From assembly GCA_905221605.1 (NCBI GenBank), contig CAJNDS010000606.1, forward strand, positions 1 through 64,000: 64,000 nt of DNA, written 5' to 3'. Source of the stretch: Symbiodinium natans (Eukaryota > Sar > Dinophyceae > Suessiales > Symbiodiniaceae). Shown piece by piece: positions 51,025-60,950 of the stretch (the stretch's first letter is position 1; every line of letters begins with the position of its first letter). A model generated the notes under the pieces. The model was not told the DNA's origin. It worked only from the letters and a program-made list of their open reading frames with translations, and ran no database searches. Position numbers and translations under genes: made by a program.

Positions 51025-53280
51025 TCATAGGCGAGGACTTGTCAATGCACCCCGGACCCCACTGCGTGCTCCGGAGACATTCATGCTGCCAGCGTCCTTA
51101 TCCGCATCACTAAAGGTTAGTATATCTGCATTGCGCGGGCCGCAAGACTCATGGTACACCTTTCGGAACCCACCTTTGAGCTCTGGTGCCCTGCTCGACC
51201 CCAAAACCGACAGGTTTCGCCCATTCACATCCAGGGCGAGACGAAGGTCATCCGGGAACATGTCATTGCCTGTCAAAAATCCTGACGCACGCAGGAGCTT
51301 TATCGAGGGCCATGCCTTTGCATCACTGGGAGTTGCATCTTGATCGGCCTCTTGACTCGGAGCAGGAGAGATGGTGGGACCACTGCGCTGATTGGCCAAG
51401 CAATTTCCGCAAATGTCAAAGTCGCAGACCCTGCACCCCCAAAGCAAGCGTCGTGTGGCGAACTCCCTTTTGCACACACTGCACCACCAATTTGGTTCAG
51501 GCGACCCAAAGGAAAGCAACGGATGACCCGAGGGACACGTGGGCCGGGCATCAAGTCTGGCCAGAAAGGCCTCTGCATTCTCCGGTGTGAGCGTGACGCC
51601 CTCGCCAGATGAAGCGGAGTCACTTGAGCGGCTGACGCCTTCGGGTTCAAGCCTCTTCCGCTTAGGGGTTGGCGGACGAGGAGGCAGTGGCCGACCACCA
51701 GGCAGTAGGGCTTCAGATGTGCCGCGCACGCTTTCCAGAACCGAGGCCTTATCTTCCTCATCACAAGGAGAAGTTGTGGCTCGCTTGGGGAAGCATTCAG
51801 TCCTCCGGGGAATGGAGCCTGGACCGGTAAAGACAGGCCGCGAACTTATGGGGGTTACCACGCGCTGCGTTCCATGCGTTGGCACCTTCCTGGGTAAATC
51901 AAGGACACCTGCTGACCCCGTGAAAACCCGCCTTGGTCCTGGTCGGACCTCGTCACCCATGGCGCCAGTGGGCACACCTTGAACAGAAGTCCCCGACACA
52001 GCTGGACCTTTGTGTGACGAACACTTTGTGCTGAGCCCACTGGCCCTGGAAAAGTGAGGGGCGAGCGCGCGGTTGGTACCGGCAGGGGCTTCAAGCAGCG
52101 GGCAAGTAGTCTGCTTTGCGGACGCAACAGGACCACAAGGGGGATGGCCTATGGGCTCAGGGCTGGCCCTACCAGTATTTGATACAGCAATTTTGGCTTC
52201 AGCCCCAATTTCATGGGTCCGAGGACTGCGGGGAGCAGGAACTGGCCTACCATGGGCATCTTGACTCATATTGAAGAGCAGCTGTACCTCGGGATACGGC
52301 ACACTCACAGTTTCAGCATCCGAACTACTAGGCGTAGGGCTAACCTCCTTCCGCAGGTGATCCTGTTGTCTGGCGACATACACAGGTGGGACGCGTCGGC
52401 CATCAAGTTCAGGGTCAACTCCATGGAGCGCCCCATCCTTCGCAGGCATCGAGCTTGAGGAAGCTTCTGAGACACCAGGACAGAAGGGTGGTGCATCTCT
52501 CACGCCGCCAGTATGAAACGCCGCGTACCCAAGCTCTTCCACTGGCTCAAGGCATGAAGTCACTGCGTGGTTAGAACGGGGCACGCATGGTTGGGCATGT
52601 TGAGGTGCTTTCAGCTCATCGGGCCTGGATGGCCGTTCGACGGGTCCGGCAAGAAAACTCGAGTCATCAGCTTCAACCAGACGGGCCCCGACACGCTCAG
52701 GTGCACTATGTCTCGTCTCACAAGAGAGCTCGGCTTCCCCAGACGAAACAGCCCCAACAGCTTCGGTCGCACGCACTGCATCCCTATGCTGAACGGAAGG
52801 AACAGACCCCATGCGCACATTATCATTTAAAAATTGGCCATCAGGTTTCTCATGCACCAAATCTTCGGCTTCACTCCCACGTAGCGTTGCACCAGACTGT
52901 GCTGCAAGGGAGGGGCTAACATGGACATGAGACCTTGCTGGACTATTAACAGGCGCACAAAGCCCAGATCCCGAGGCCGTGGATTGGCCATCAGGTTTCT
53001 CAAACCCCAAATCAACGGGATCACTCCCACGTAGCGTATCAAGAGACTGTGATGATTGGACAATGTCCAGCTCATATCTCACAGCTTCTGAGGTTTGGGT
53101 GCCAGGCTTACTGTCGGCCGGCTCATCTCCCTTAGCTGTGGATTGTTCCCCCCTGTTGACCGCAGGAGACGGCCCTGGGAGATCTTTTCGGAAGCGCTTG
53201 ACCACACACACAGGGGCGACACCAGGGGGTATCGGGGCGTCGGGCGGCGCTGCGGGGACAGGGGCCTTGGGAGACGCCAT
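51025..53280 (-). CDS. YRE-6 protein: low-complexity region plus ZZ-type zinc finger
   Basis: A 751-residue uninterrupted frame starting MASPKAPVPAAPPD. Most of it is Pro/Ser/Glu-rich and probably disordered. It contains an internal repeat (LRGSDPVDLGFEKPDGQ and LRGSEAEDLVHEKPDGQ near residues 85-140). Around residues 580-635 lies CPSGHPLLSF...WWCSVCKREF...WGCRVCDFDICGNC, the C-x2-C...W-x-C-x2-C-DFD-x-C-x2-C layout of a ZZ finger. ZZ fingers usually bind proteins or histone tails. It is the only gene of this element, lies in the same orientation as the host element, and resembles neither gag nor pol of the other elements. The real function is unknown. Confidence 0.6.
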   Translation of the reverse strand: MASPKAPVPAAPPDAPIPPGVAPVCVVKRFRKDLPGPSPAVNRGEQSTAKGDEPADSKPGTQTSEAVRYELDIVQSSQSLDTLRGSDPVDLGFEKPDGQSTASGSGLCAPVNSPARSHVHVSPSLAAQSGATLRGSEAEDLVHEKPDGQFLNDNVRMGSVPSVQHRDAVRATEAVGAVSSGEAELSCETRHSAPERVGARLVEADDSSFLAGPVERPSRPDELKAPQHAQPCVPRSNHAVTSCLEPVEELGYAAFHTGGVRDAPPFCPGVSEASSSSMPAKDGALHGVDPELDGRRVPPVYVARQQDHLRKEVSPTPSSSDAETVSVPYPEVQLLFNMSQDAHGRPVPAPRSPRTHEIGAEAKIAVSNTGRASPEPIGHPPCGPVASAKQTTCPLLEAPAGTNRALAPHFSRASGLSTKCSSHKGPAVSGTSVQGVPTGAMGDEVRPGPRRVFTGSAGVLDLPRKVPTHGTQRVVTPISSRPVFTGPGSIPRRTECFPKRATTSPCDEEDKASVLESVRGTSEALLPGGRPLPPRPPTPKRKRLEPEGVSRSSDSASSGEGVTLTPENAEAFLARLDARPTCPSGHPLLSFGSPEPNWWCSVCKREFATRRLLWGCRVCDFDICGNCLANQRSGPTISPAPSQEADQDATPSDAKAWPSIKLLRASGFLTGNDMFPDDLRLALDVNGRNLSVLGSSRAPELKGGFRKVYHESCGPRNADILTFSDADKDAGSMNVSGARSGVRGALTSPRL

Positions 53281-53745
53281 TCACCTGTCGTAGACTGCCA
53301 GGTACCAAGCAATGACACAGCGCGCGCACCAATGGTGGTTGTGGTTGATGCGGTACCGGATACAACCGTTACGGCCACACTGTTGACAGACTTGCTGACA
53401 GGCCGGGATGGCAGGGTCCTGCTCGACAAGCGGCTCTTGCGCTGCGCGGCGACTGCACGTGGAGCCCATGGAAGGCTAACAGAGGCTGATGGCCAACAGA
53501 AGGAAAGCCACACCCAGGCAGAAGCCGGAACAAAAGCACACGCAGGGGTTATTGGCAGGAACCGCTGGGCCAAAAGAGCCCAAATGCACAGGCGACTTGA
53601 TCGCCGCTTGCCCGCGGAGGCGAGCTCCCATCCGCTGCCTGCTTCACGCAGGCAGCTTGCACAGGGCCTAAGGCCAAGGTTGGAGGCAGGGCCTGTTGAA
53701 GTGGTACCTGTTAGAGCCCGGACCCCAGTTCACACACACAAATTT

Positions 53746-54066
53746 ACAAATTTTCGCACGGTGCAATGAGCCAGTGCTGCACTTCAAGGAACACACATAA
53801 AGCAACATTACCCGTAATGTTGCATTCACAGATCATGGCACGTTGCTCGCCAAGGCACATCACAACACGCTGCAGATAGTCACTACAACTTTGCATTCGC
53901 AGACCATGGAGACATGCAGACCATGCAACAGGTAAGTGTTGGGCATGTGAAATTCAAGGCATCAAAATAACTTTTGGCTTCAAACAGCGAACAAACGGCA
54001 TACCGTATTTTCACAAGGCATTATTGGAAGCAAGCGATAAAACACAATTCGCTCGCGAACAGTAAG
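53746..54066 (-). repeat. YRE-6 split direct repeat A1
   Basis: 321 bp equal to the last part of the 824-bp unit (from ACAAATTTTCGCACGG). The terminal hairpin TTCGC-TC-GCGAA at 54048-54059 is 7 nt from the end. Confidence 0.9.
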
Positions 54067-55240
54067 CATACTTCCGGTGTCCAAAGAAATTGGCGTGTAA
54101 GTCGTCTACGAAAACCAGTTGAAAGAAGAAGTGGTTGAGCATGGCCCGCCCAACCATCCTACCTATAATGCCGAAAAGGCGGGCCCACCAGAATGAGGCA
54201 GATGAGATCCCAAACGTTCCAACTCGGTTCACGAAGACGGTGTCGCTCCCAGCCTCTGCACGGCATGCCAGGAGTCCCCAGTCTCTTTCGCGCACCAGCA
54301 CCAAGCGGTGGGCGGCGGCCACGTCCCCCGCCAAAGCAAAGGGTGTCTCAAATTGCTCCTGAGATTGTCTGACTAGGAGGGCTAGCTCTCCAGGACCCGG
54401 AACTGAAAGAAGGTTGTGAGGTATGGCCTGATTCACGTGTACTCCGTGGGTACCGTCATGAACCGGCCTCACGGATCCATCAGGTTTCTGGATTGCACCC
54501 ATGGAGGCTACGCGTAGATTCTCCTCACCATAGCGCTGCTTCAACGCCCCATGCGTCGAAGCTTCCATCCGACCGAGCTCCACTTCCTCCCGGAACTTCT
54601 CTAGCAGCTGCTGCGAGTTCAAGGAAGCACTGGCGTAGTTGGAGCGGTCCCATTCCGGGAGATCCTCATCGAACTTCCTCCACTTCGCTTTAGGCTCGAA
54701 GACTTGGGGCAACCTGGGCAGCGCCTCGCCAAAACCTATGGGTACCCCAGTGCAGAAGTTGTCCGTGCCCTCGGTTATGGAGGCCCAGTCGGGGTCGCCC
54801 ATCAGCTCTGCAGTCCGGGCCACCGCTTTCAAGAGAAAGGGCTGTCCTTTGGGAATCTCCATGCAATGCTTCCAGTCATCTCCACCGACTCGCCGGCACC
54901 ACTTTTCTCGCAGCTGCTGCATCTCCTCATCACAGAAAGGTGTCTCTGTGACTTCTCCAGCGGCCAGTTTTTCGCAAAGCTCTTTTGGAGAGCTGACATT
55001 TCGCCCCACGAACTCCATGCACATCTGGCATATCTCGGCAGAGCGCCATGCTTGACGGAGAAAGAGTGGCCCCCCTATCCGCCGGTCGCCAGCGTGTAGG
55101 TGAGCACAAACCGAAACCGTCATTGAGTGGCTCCTGCTTGCCCTCCCACTCTGCTTGTAGTGGAAGTCCACGGTTCCCGCATAGCTCGGGCTTGAAGGCT
55201 GGTTCAGCTCCCGGTGGCGCGCTACCATGGGGCGCTCCAA
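54067..55240 (-). pseudogene. YRE-5 reverse transcriptase N-terminal part
   Basis: Contains AIQKPDGSVRPVHDGTHGVH, then AGDVAAAHRLV (motif A variant with His, as in YRE-2), SSASFWWARLFG and the active site VFVDDLHANFFGHRKY just before the YRE-6 boundary. All polymerase motifs are recognisable, and the C-terminal part lies at 48494. A frameshift near 55100 connects this frame to the dioxygenase-like frame upstream. Confidence 0.8.
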
Positions 55241-56702
55241 ACTCTAGTTCAATGGCCTCCGAAGTCTCAGCTTCCTGCGCAGGCAACTGAAAGCCTTGCC
55301 GCTCCAAAACCTGCTTCTCACCGTCTTTCAGGGTGTCCAAGTGGTCAGTGACGTAAGCCACCACCACCAGGCGTTCGCCCTCCCACGCGCGGGTGAAGTG
55401 GAAAGCTTTGTAGGCATCGAAGATGACGGGCCCTTTTGCCACCTCCAGGTCTTTGCCAACCTTGAGACCATCAGGGGTCATCTCTGGCACCGATCCATGA
55501 CAGTCCTCTACCCAGATCTGGCCCCCCTTGAAAGAGGTGATAGGTGCCACCATGTTCGGAAATGGAGCATTGCGTGAATCTCTGTGCATGGTCGTGCGTA
55601 TCCCATGGAAAAGAGACACAGCGGAGAAGCTAAACTTTGGGCTGATCTGACAAACATACCGGGTAAGGACCTGTGATGTGCATGGCATACCCTCAGTGCA
55701 ATGCCTTAAACCGACCAAGCCCCCTTTACAGTATGCCCCCACCGTGAATGAAGAGGCCGACTCCACTTCCTCCCCCACACGCACAGGACGCTCCTTGGGG
55801 AGAAGCTGATGTAGTGCTCTCAGCTCGTCTTTCGTCATCAGGCCCTCCTTTGCCAAGAAACGAGCGGCGAAAGCCTCGGCGTCTTCGCTTGGAAGTGGTG
55901 TGATAGTCCCGGAAGACATGGACACTTGCCCAGCAAGTGGGGTCGGGGAACTTCCTATCGATGACCCAGAAGAAGCCCTAAACCCTGAGGCAGAGGGGGC
56001 CACGGCGTCCCTGCCCTGAGCTGTTGCTGCACGGGGCGCAAGTGACCTGGACCCAGAGGCGGTACTAAACCCTAAGTCTAAAGGGGTTAGAGTGTCCCGG
56101 CCCTGAGCTGTTGCTTCAGGGGTTGCAGGGGACTTGCACTTAGGGGAAGGTGTTAGAGCGTCCCTGCCCTGAGCTGTTGCTTCAGGGGGTGCAGGGGACG
56201 TGCACTCAGGGGAAGGTGTGATAGTAGCCAGCGAGGTGTGAACCCCGTCAGAGCCTGGGCTCTGCGAGCTGGCTATTGCCTCAGCCAGGAACTGACAAAG
56301 TTTCGGAGGGTAAGCTGCGGAGGCTGCTGTTCGCCACTGGCGGCTGACGGGATCCTTACCCACCAAGGAATCATGACGACCATGTGGGCAGGACTTCGGT
56401 AAGGGACCGAAGTAGCGATGATGTGAATCCAGACAGGGCAGTGTAGCATGAGGTGGCGGAGCACGCTGAAAGCGTGCGAGATTGCTCAAGAAACGAGTTG
56501 GCTTGCTTGTCTGAGCTCCAAACATGCACTGAAAAATTGCAAAGGTGACTGCTTTGAAACGCACTAACAGATCAAGAATCTCGGGCCAAGACCAGATTGA
56601 GGAAGGAACGACGCCATCGGCGGCAACCCCCAGATGCTCGGGGTGTTCCCACAGGAAAGCATTGCCCGCCTCCGCGGCTAGTTGTGAAGCTTTAACAAAC
56701 AC
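54930..56702 (-). pseudogene. YRE-5 methyltransferase C-part and dioxygenase-like domain
   Basis: A 590-residue frame. The first 35 residues finish the methyltransferase (AFLWEHPEHLG, the ENV/ENP-like motif). CPHGRHDSLVG and AYPPKLCQFL follow near 110-150. A Thr/Pro/Ser-rich linker with repeated ATAQGRDALTP phrases (170-280) leads to a dioxygenase-like domain: TTMHRDSRN (HxD near 373), KGGQIWVED, and FHFTRAWEGERLVVVAY (His near 434, Arg 9 residues on). Spacing and the VVVAY/VVVAF strand match YRE-1. The frame then shifts into the RT near 55100. Confidence 0.65.
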
Positions 56703-57000
56703 TGCTCCTTAGGGGCTTAGGGCCAGGGGTCTTATGACGGGCACGCGAAAAGGTATTGCAAGGTGGACTGGTGATGAAGACAGTATTGGGCCGCTGCACC
56801 AAACGGAAAATGTCCTGCCACACAGCATCTTGGGTGAGGTCCTGGCGGGGATCTCGCAAAATGTCAAACTCCATCACGCGGACATCTGGGATCAGTTTCT
56901 TCAAACACGCACCGATGTCACATCTGCGCTCGGGCCCCGCGAAAGCGTACACTACGGTCAGCGGTACAGGGCGACCCGCTGATTCTGAAGTCTCGCCCAC
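56692..57000 (-). pseudogene. YRE-5 methyltransferase N-part
   Basis: LTVVYAFAGPERRCD (motif I-like), VMEFDIL (acidic loop) and FITSPPCNTFSRARHK (PC motif). The frame ends at 56692 and continues by a one-step shift in the frame starting at 56702. Catalytic Cys in PPC is present. Confidence 0.6.
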
Positions 57001-57015
57001 CGGGCCCCCAACCCT

Positions 57016-58243
57016 TCAACCCCCTCTTTGCGATTGCATCACGGCTTCATGCTGGTGCGCTGCATGATCTCCGAAGCAGCCGGCCACGCGGCACACGTGA
57101 ACTCGTGCGCAGGACTTATTCTTGCACCCTTGAGCATTGAAGGCGTAACAGATCTGCTTGCCATCGGGCGTAGTGGAAACAAGCTCTAGACCACCCAGCT
57201 TGGATTGAGTCTTGGCGCCGCCTTTAGGTGTCTTGACGCTTTTACCAGGGTGTTTGGGCACTAAAGGAGGAGGCGGTGCCTTTCCATCGCCCTTGCGGTA
57301 CTTGCGGGGCTGCTCTGCGACATGCAGGGCCAAAGGCGTGGTGAACCAGGTCTCTTTCAAAGATGGGTCCGCCACCACCTGCTCGAGAGCCTCAGCGAGG
57401 GTAATGGCATCGTCCACCACTAATTTCATTGCCTCCGTGCGTAGCTTCTGCTCATACGCCAGAACGACACTCCAAGGGGGCCTCCCCGGGAGGGCATCCT
57501 TTCCCTGGTGCGACGGTAACCGCAAGCCAGTACTCGACGAACTTGGTGAAAGTTTCGAGCTTCAGCCCCTGTAGCCATGATTTGGCCTTGAAGCGGGCTG
57601 ACATACAGAGCCAAGCGTAGGCCTCGACCTTCATGACCCTACGGTAGGCCTCAGAATTGTGTGGCATCTCCAGCTTCTGTATCGTCTTGGTGACACGAAG
57701 ATGACCGCTGGAATCCACAGTGGACTGCAGCGACTCCACCTGTTTGTCTTTCTTGGAGCTGATCTGATCTAGCGAGGAAGCAGTCGGCTCGTTTTCCTCG
57801 CACTCCTCGGCCTTGGATGCTAGATACTCTGCACTGGGCGTCTCCGCCTCATTCAGCTTGCCATACACGGTGGTGACTGCACGAAGCATAGCCTGTCGCT
57901 CCTGAACTTGGAGAACCTTCTTATGGCCCATGACTTTTGCTTCCGCCTTCAGCTCAACCTCCTTAGCCGAAAACTCTTTGGCCAACTCCCAAGCAGCAAC
58001 CACCGAGGCGATCTGAGCACGGCCTTCAGCGGAATTGTGGTCAAGGTTGAAGTCACGAGCAGCAGTGCGAGCTTCCGCCCTCGTGTCAGCGATCGCCTGG
58101 AAACGCCTGCGGGTGGTATGCACCTGAACCACCTGATACTGCACCCGGAGGGGGGCTGCTGCCTCCTGAAGCACATACTGAAGATCTGAGTCAGCTGTTG
58201 CTACCAGCGCCAGCATTTCCGCCTGCGTAGGAGCGGCAGCCAT
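57016..58243 (-). pseudogene. YRE-5 gag-like protein, one frameshift
   Basis: Frame 58243-57452 (MAAAPTQAEMLALV) and frame 57525-57016 join near 57500. DSSGHLRVTKTIQKL...VEAYAWLCMSARF corresponds to the conserved block of YRE-1 gag. The tail has a basic linker (KYRKGDGKAPPPP, GKSVKTPKGG) and the finger C-x7-C-x4-C-x3-H (ICYAFNAQGCKNKSCARVH) followed by VCRVAGCFGDHAAHQH. Same design as the other gag proteins. Confidence 0.7.
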
Positions 58244-58759
58244 CGTGGATGCTCTGACAGGTCACTGACTGAATCTGAAAAGCGCTTTGCGCGCCTCTGA
58301 CACGGGCCTTGGGCCCTGAGAAAGCTGAAGTGAGGGCAGCAATTGTCGCCGCGGGCGTTCAATGGCTCTGATGTGTGTCTCTTTCACAACTAACCAAGCA
58401 CAAGATCTGAAGTTTCTAGCGCAAAACTGCAAAGCGAGGCTCTTGGTATGGAAACAAGACTCCAAGCCAAGCATCCACCATTAGCTAGACATGTACAGCA
58501 CGCTACCGATCTGAGCCTGGAGCAATCGACCGTGCTCATGACTGCAAATTTCATGATGCGCGCGCGCGCGCGCGCGCGCATCATAGAAATGGTACCTCTA
58601 TCTGAGTGTGGAAACACGTGCAACGCGCCTCGACTGATTTGCATGGAAGCTCTGAGGTTGCACTGTACACAAGGGTCTTGAAATCCTGAAAAGACACCCT
58701 ATCAAGAGAGAAAATATCAAGTTCCCACTGAACCCAACAAACCGACCTAAGACGGCCGG
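58244..58759. other. Spacer between YR gene and gag of YRE-5
   Basis: No gene seen apart from the CG-rich palindrome listed separately. Likely contains the leader of the gag-pol transcript. Confidence 0.4.
58553..58584. repeat. (CG)n palindrome flanked by ATGATG/CATCAT
   Basis: A run of about ten CG steps bounded by ATGATG and CATCAT makes a perfect palindrome of about 32 bp. TTTC and GAAA extend it with one bulged A. Alternating purine-pyrimidine of this kind can adopt Z-DNA or extrude as a cruciform; that is general knowledge, not shown here. Confidence 0.9.
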
Positions 58760-60709
58760 TCAGCTGCTAGACTCACTCGACTGGCTTGAAGAGTCCTCGA
58801 CAGCCTCCTGTCCAGCTTCGCGCCGCAGCCGATGCTTGCAGTCCCGGCAAATGCTATCGATGTCCTCCAGATTGACCTGGTCCACAAAATCCACCGAGGA
58901 GCAGTGGTAATGTTTGACATGGCAAGGACCATTGAGGTGCAGCCGACGTAGCCCCGTTTTGGAGCTGGTAGTGATAAAATACTTGGACGCCGAAAACCCC
59001 GGAGCTTCCACCAGATCTTCTGCTGAACTGTCCGGATCCTCCAATGCAGGTGTAAAGGCGGGCCACGTCAACCCCAAGTGACGCTGGCCATCGCCGCGAC
59101 GCAAGATGTCGCGCTGCCTGCGAGCCAAGCTGCCAGACGTGCCCAAGCCGTCCACATAGCTCTTGAGCATCGACAGGGCCTCGTCCTCGTGGTATTGCCC
59201 GCCAACACCCTCTAGCAAAGCTCGACACACAGTCTCTTGCACACGGTGTACCACTTCCCTTGATGTTCGAATGTAGTCGCCAGCGCCAGAGAGCCTGCTT
59301 ATGAGCCAACGCCCAAGGTAATCGATGTCTTCCTTTCGCACACCTATAGCTGCCGCCACGGAAGCCAGAAAGTTTCTAGGTGAGTGTCCAGTGTACATCC
59401 TGTAGGCTCCATCAGGAAGTAGGCCTCGATGCTCGTTGAGCCTGTAACTCCCACTGATCCGCTTGGGTGTACCCAATCTGCTAAGGACTGACCTCATGTA
59501 AAGAGCCACACCAGAACTGTCAACACCCTTGTTGGTTGGTGCCGTCCAATCCCCATTTGCTTCCAAGACCAGAAAATCACGTGGTTGCTTGTACTTTTCC
59601 CACAGCTCAAAGCCAGTCACTAACCAATCCTGTCCTGAAAGTCCAACATCACGCTTCACGAAGATGTATACTTCTTTGCATCGTCTATCAGGACCAGTCG
59701 TCTTTGTGCGTCCCAGCTTTGCCTTGAAGCCAGAACCAATGATCTCCATCGTCTCCGGCCGAATGGCTTGAACATCATCGGCCCGCAGCGAGGCATACAC
59801 CATTAACAATACGACCCAGCCCAAAGCACGTGCATATTCAGGTTCGCTCTCAAGGCAGACATACAGTTCTAGTGCGACAACGATGGCCACAGTAAACAGC
59901 GGGGCCTGCTTACGCTCGGGCTGCGCTGCCTCCAGATCTGCAGTGTAGGATGCTAGCTGCGCCAACCAGGTAGGGTCTCGCGAGAGCATCTCGGCTTCCG
60001 GCACCCTCCCGGCCTGTTCCAACACAGACAATGCCGCTTGAAAGCTGGGCAAGACTGTTTTCCCACAGTCGTCATTGTATTTCTCATCTGCATACTCCAG
60101 CAATGGAACAATGCTTGATGGCCAAACCTTATGATATGACGTCTCCAGCCAACGTGAAAAGGCCCTCCAAGAACGAAACCGATTTCGCAGCGTTTTGCTA
60201 CGTCTCGTCCCAAAGATGCGCTTCCAGGACCTCCCGTCATCGTTGACAGCATCCAACTGCGCCACCACTGGCAACTTGGCTTGCCGTATCACATCTGCCA
60301 GCAGCAATGTGTATTTCTCACGCTCATCACTCTTAGCGGAATCCAGATTTGTCCTTGCTGCTCTGCGTCTGCGCTCCAAACCAGGCAAAAGGGACAGTGG
60401 ATTCTGTCTAGCCAACTCATCAAATTCCTTGCTGACATCAGTGTGTACACTACACACAGGTAAGGTCTCCCAAAGTCCCTGGAACGACTCTCTCCTCAGA
60501 CGTTTAACGAGCTGTCCTTGTCTCCCTGCCCAGTCCACAAGAAGTTGAGCACGCTCTCGTCGTCCTTCGGTACTTATGCCTGGCAAGAAAACTTCGATCA
60601 GCTCTGCTGCTTCTGCGTCTGTGTCAAAAGCTGCCTCCAACTGCTGTGGAGTAGCGAAAGCTCCTTTCAGCTTTTGCAATTCCTGGCCCTGCAAGGCGGG
60701 CCATTCCAT
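58760..60709 (-). CDS. YRE-5 tyrosine recombinase
   Basis: A 649-residue uninterrupted frame starting MEWPALQGQELQKL. Catalytic set: Arg in YASLRADDVQ (near 306), Lys in the beta-hairpin region (KLGRTKTTG), GHSPRNFLAS (HxxR near 441), LGRWLISR (Trp) and GDYIRTSR with the nucleophilic Tyr (near 478). This is a canonical R-K-HxxR-H/W-Y series, unlike the HSxK form of YRE-1 and YRE-2. The C-terminal region has RLHLNGPCHVKHYHC...ICRDCKHRL, the Cys/His tail found on the other recombinases, ending in a Ser/Glu-rich run. It lies first in the element, before gag. It appears intact and may still be active. Confidence 0.82.
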   Translation of the reverse strand: MEWPALQGQELQKLKGAFATPQQLEAAFDTDAEAAELIEVFLPGISTEGRRERAQLLVDWAGRQGQLVKRLRRESFQGLWETLPVCSVHTDVSKEFDELARQNPLSLLPGLERRRRAARTNLDSAKSDEREKYTLLLADVIRQAKLPVVAQLDAVNDDGRSWKRIFGTRRSKTLRNRFRSWRAFSRWLETSYHKVWPSSIVPLLEYADEKYNDDCGKTVLPSFQAALSVLEQAGRVPEAEMLSRDPTWLAQLASYTADLEAAQPERKQAPLFTVAIVVALELYVCLESEPEYARALGWVVLLMVYASLRADDVQAIRPETMEIIGSGFKAKLGRTKTTGPDRRCKEVYIFVKRDVGLSGQDWLVTGFELWEKYKQPRDFLVLEANGDWTAPTNKGVDSSGVALYMRSVLSRLGTPKRISGSYRLNEHRGLLPDGAYRMYTGHSPRNFLASVAAAIGVRKEDIDYLGRWLISRLSGAGDYIRTSREVVHRVQETVCRALLEGVGGQYHEDEALSMLKSYVDGLGTSGSLARRQRDILRRGDGQRHLGLTWPAFTPALEDPDSSAEDLVEAPGFSASKYFITTSSKTGLRRLHLNGPCHVKHYHCSSVDFVDQVNLEDIDSICRDCKHRLRREAGQEAVEDSSSQSSESSS

Positions 60710-60950
60710 TGCTGCGCTAACTATCCTAAGTCCTCTCCAGAGAGGAAAAACGAATCTACTAACTAAAAATTTGGGCCGTCCGACTCAACACAACAAAGCT
60801 GAAAACTGAAATCTCATGGAGCTGACAAAATGAAGCGCATGAAAAGGGACAGACTCAAGTCAAGCACAAATACTGACAAAATGGAGAAAACCATTTTTCC
60901 CTTTTCAAAACTAAGTGTGGCGCTCAGCGAACCCATCCGATGTTCCCCCC

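Larger units (their letters stand above)
48495..54066 (-). mobile_element. YRE-6: 5.6-kb non-autonomous split-direct-repeat element encoding a ZZ-finger protein
   Basis: On the minus strand: A1 (54066-53746), ORF (53280-51025), B1 (50357-50143), then two tandem 824-bp units (50142-49319 and 49318-48495), each containing A2, a 289-bp spacer and B2. Removing 48495-54066 restores the YRE-5 RT frame exactly (HRKY|V|NALIW). No target duplication is seen beyond a possible single C. There is no RT or recombinase inside. The second 824-bp unit is an extra copy not needed by the basic A1-ORF-B1-A2-B2 plan. Confidence 0.85.

Noticed and set aside
48495-54066. YRE-6 as a giant intron or introner element
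   Set aside because: The minus-strand ends at the in-frame junction are CTTACT...ATAAG, not GT/GC/GA...AG, and split direct repeats with an internal gene explain it better. The clean frame restoration is also expected for YR insertion.
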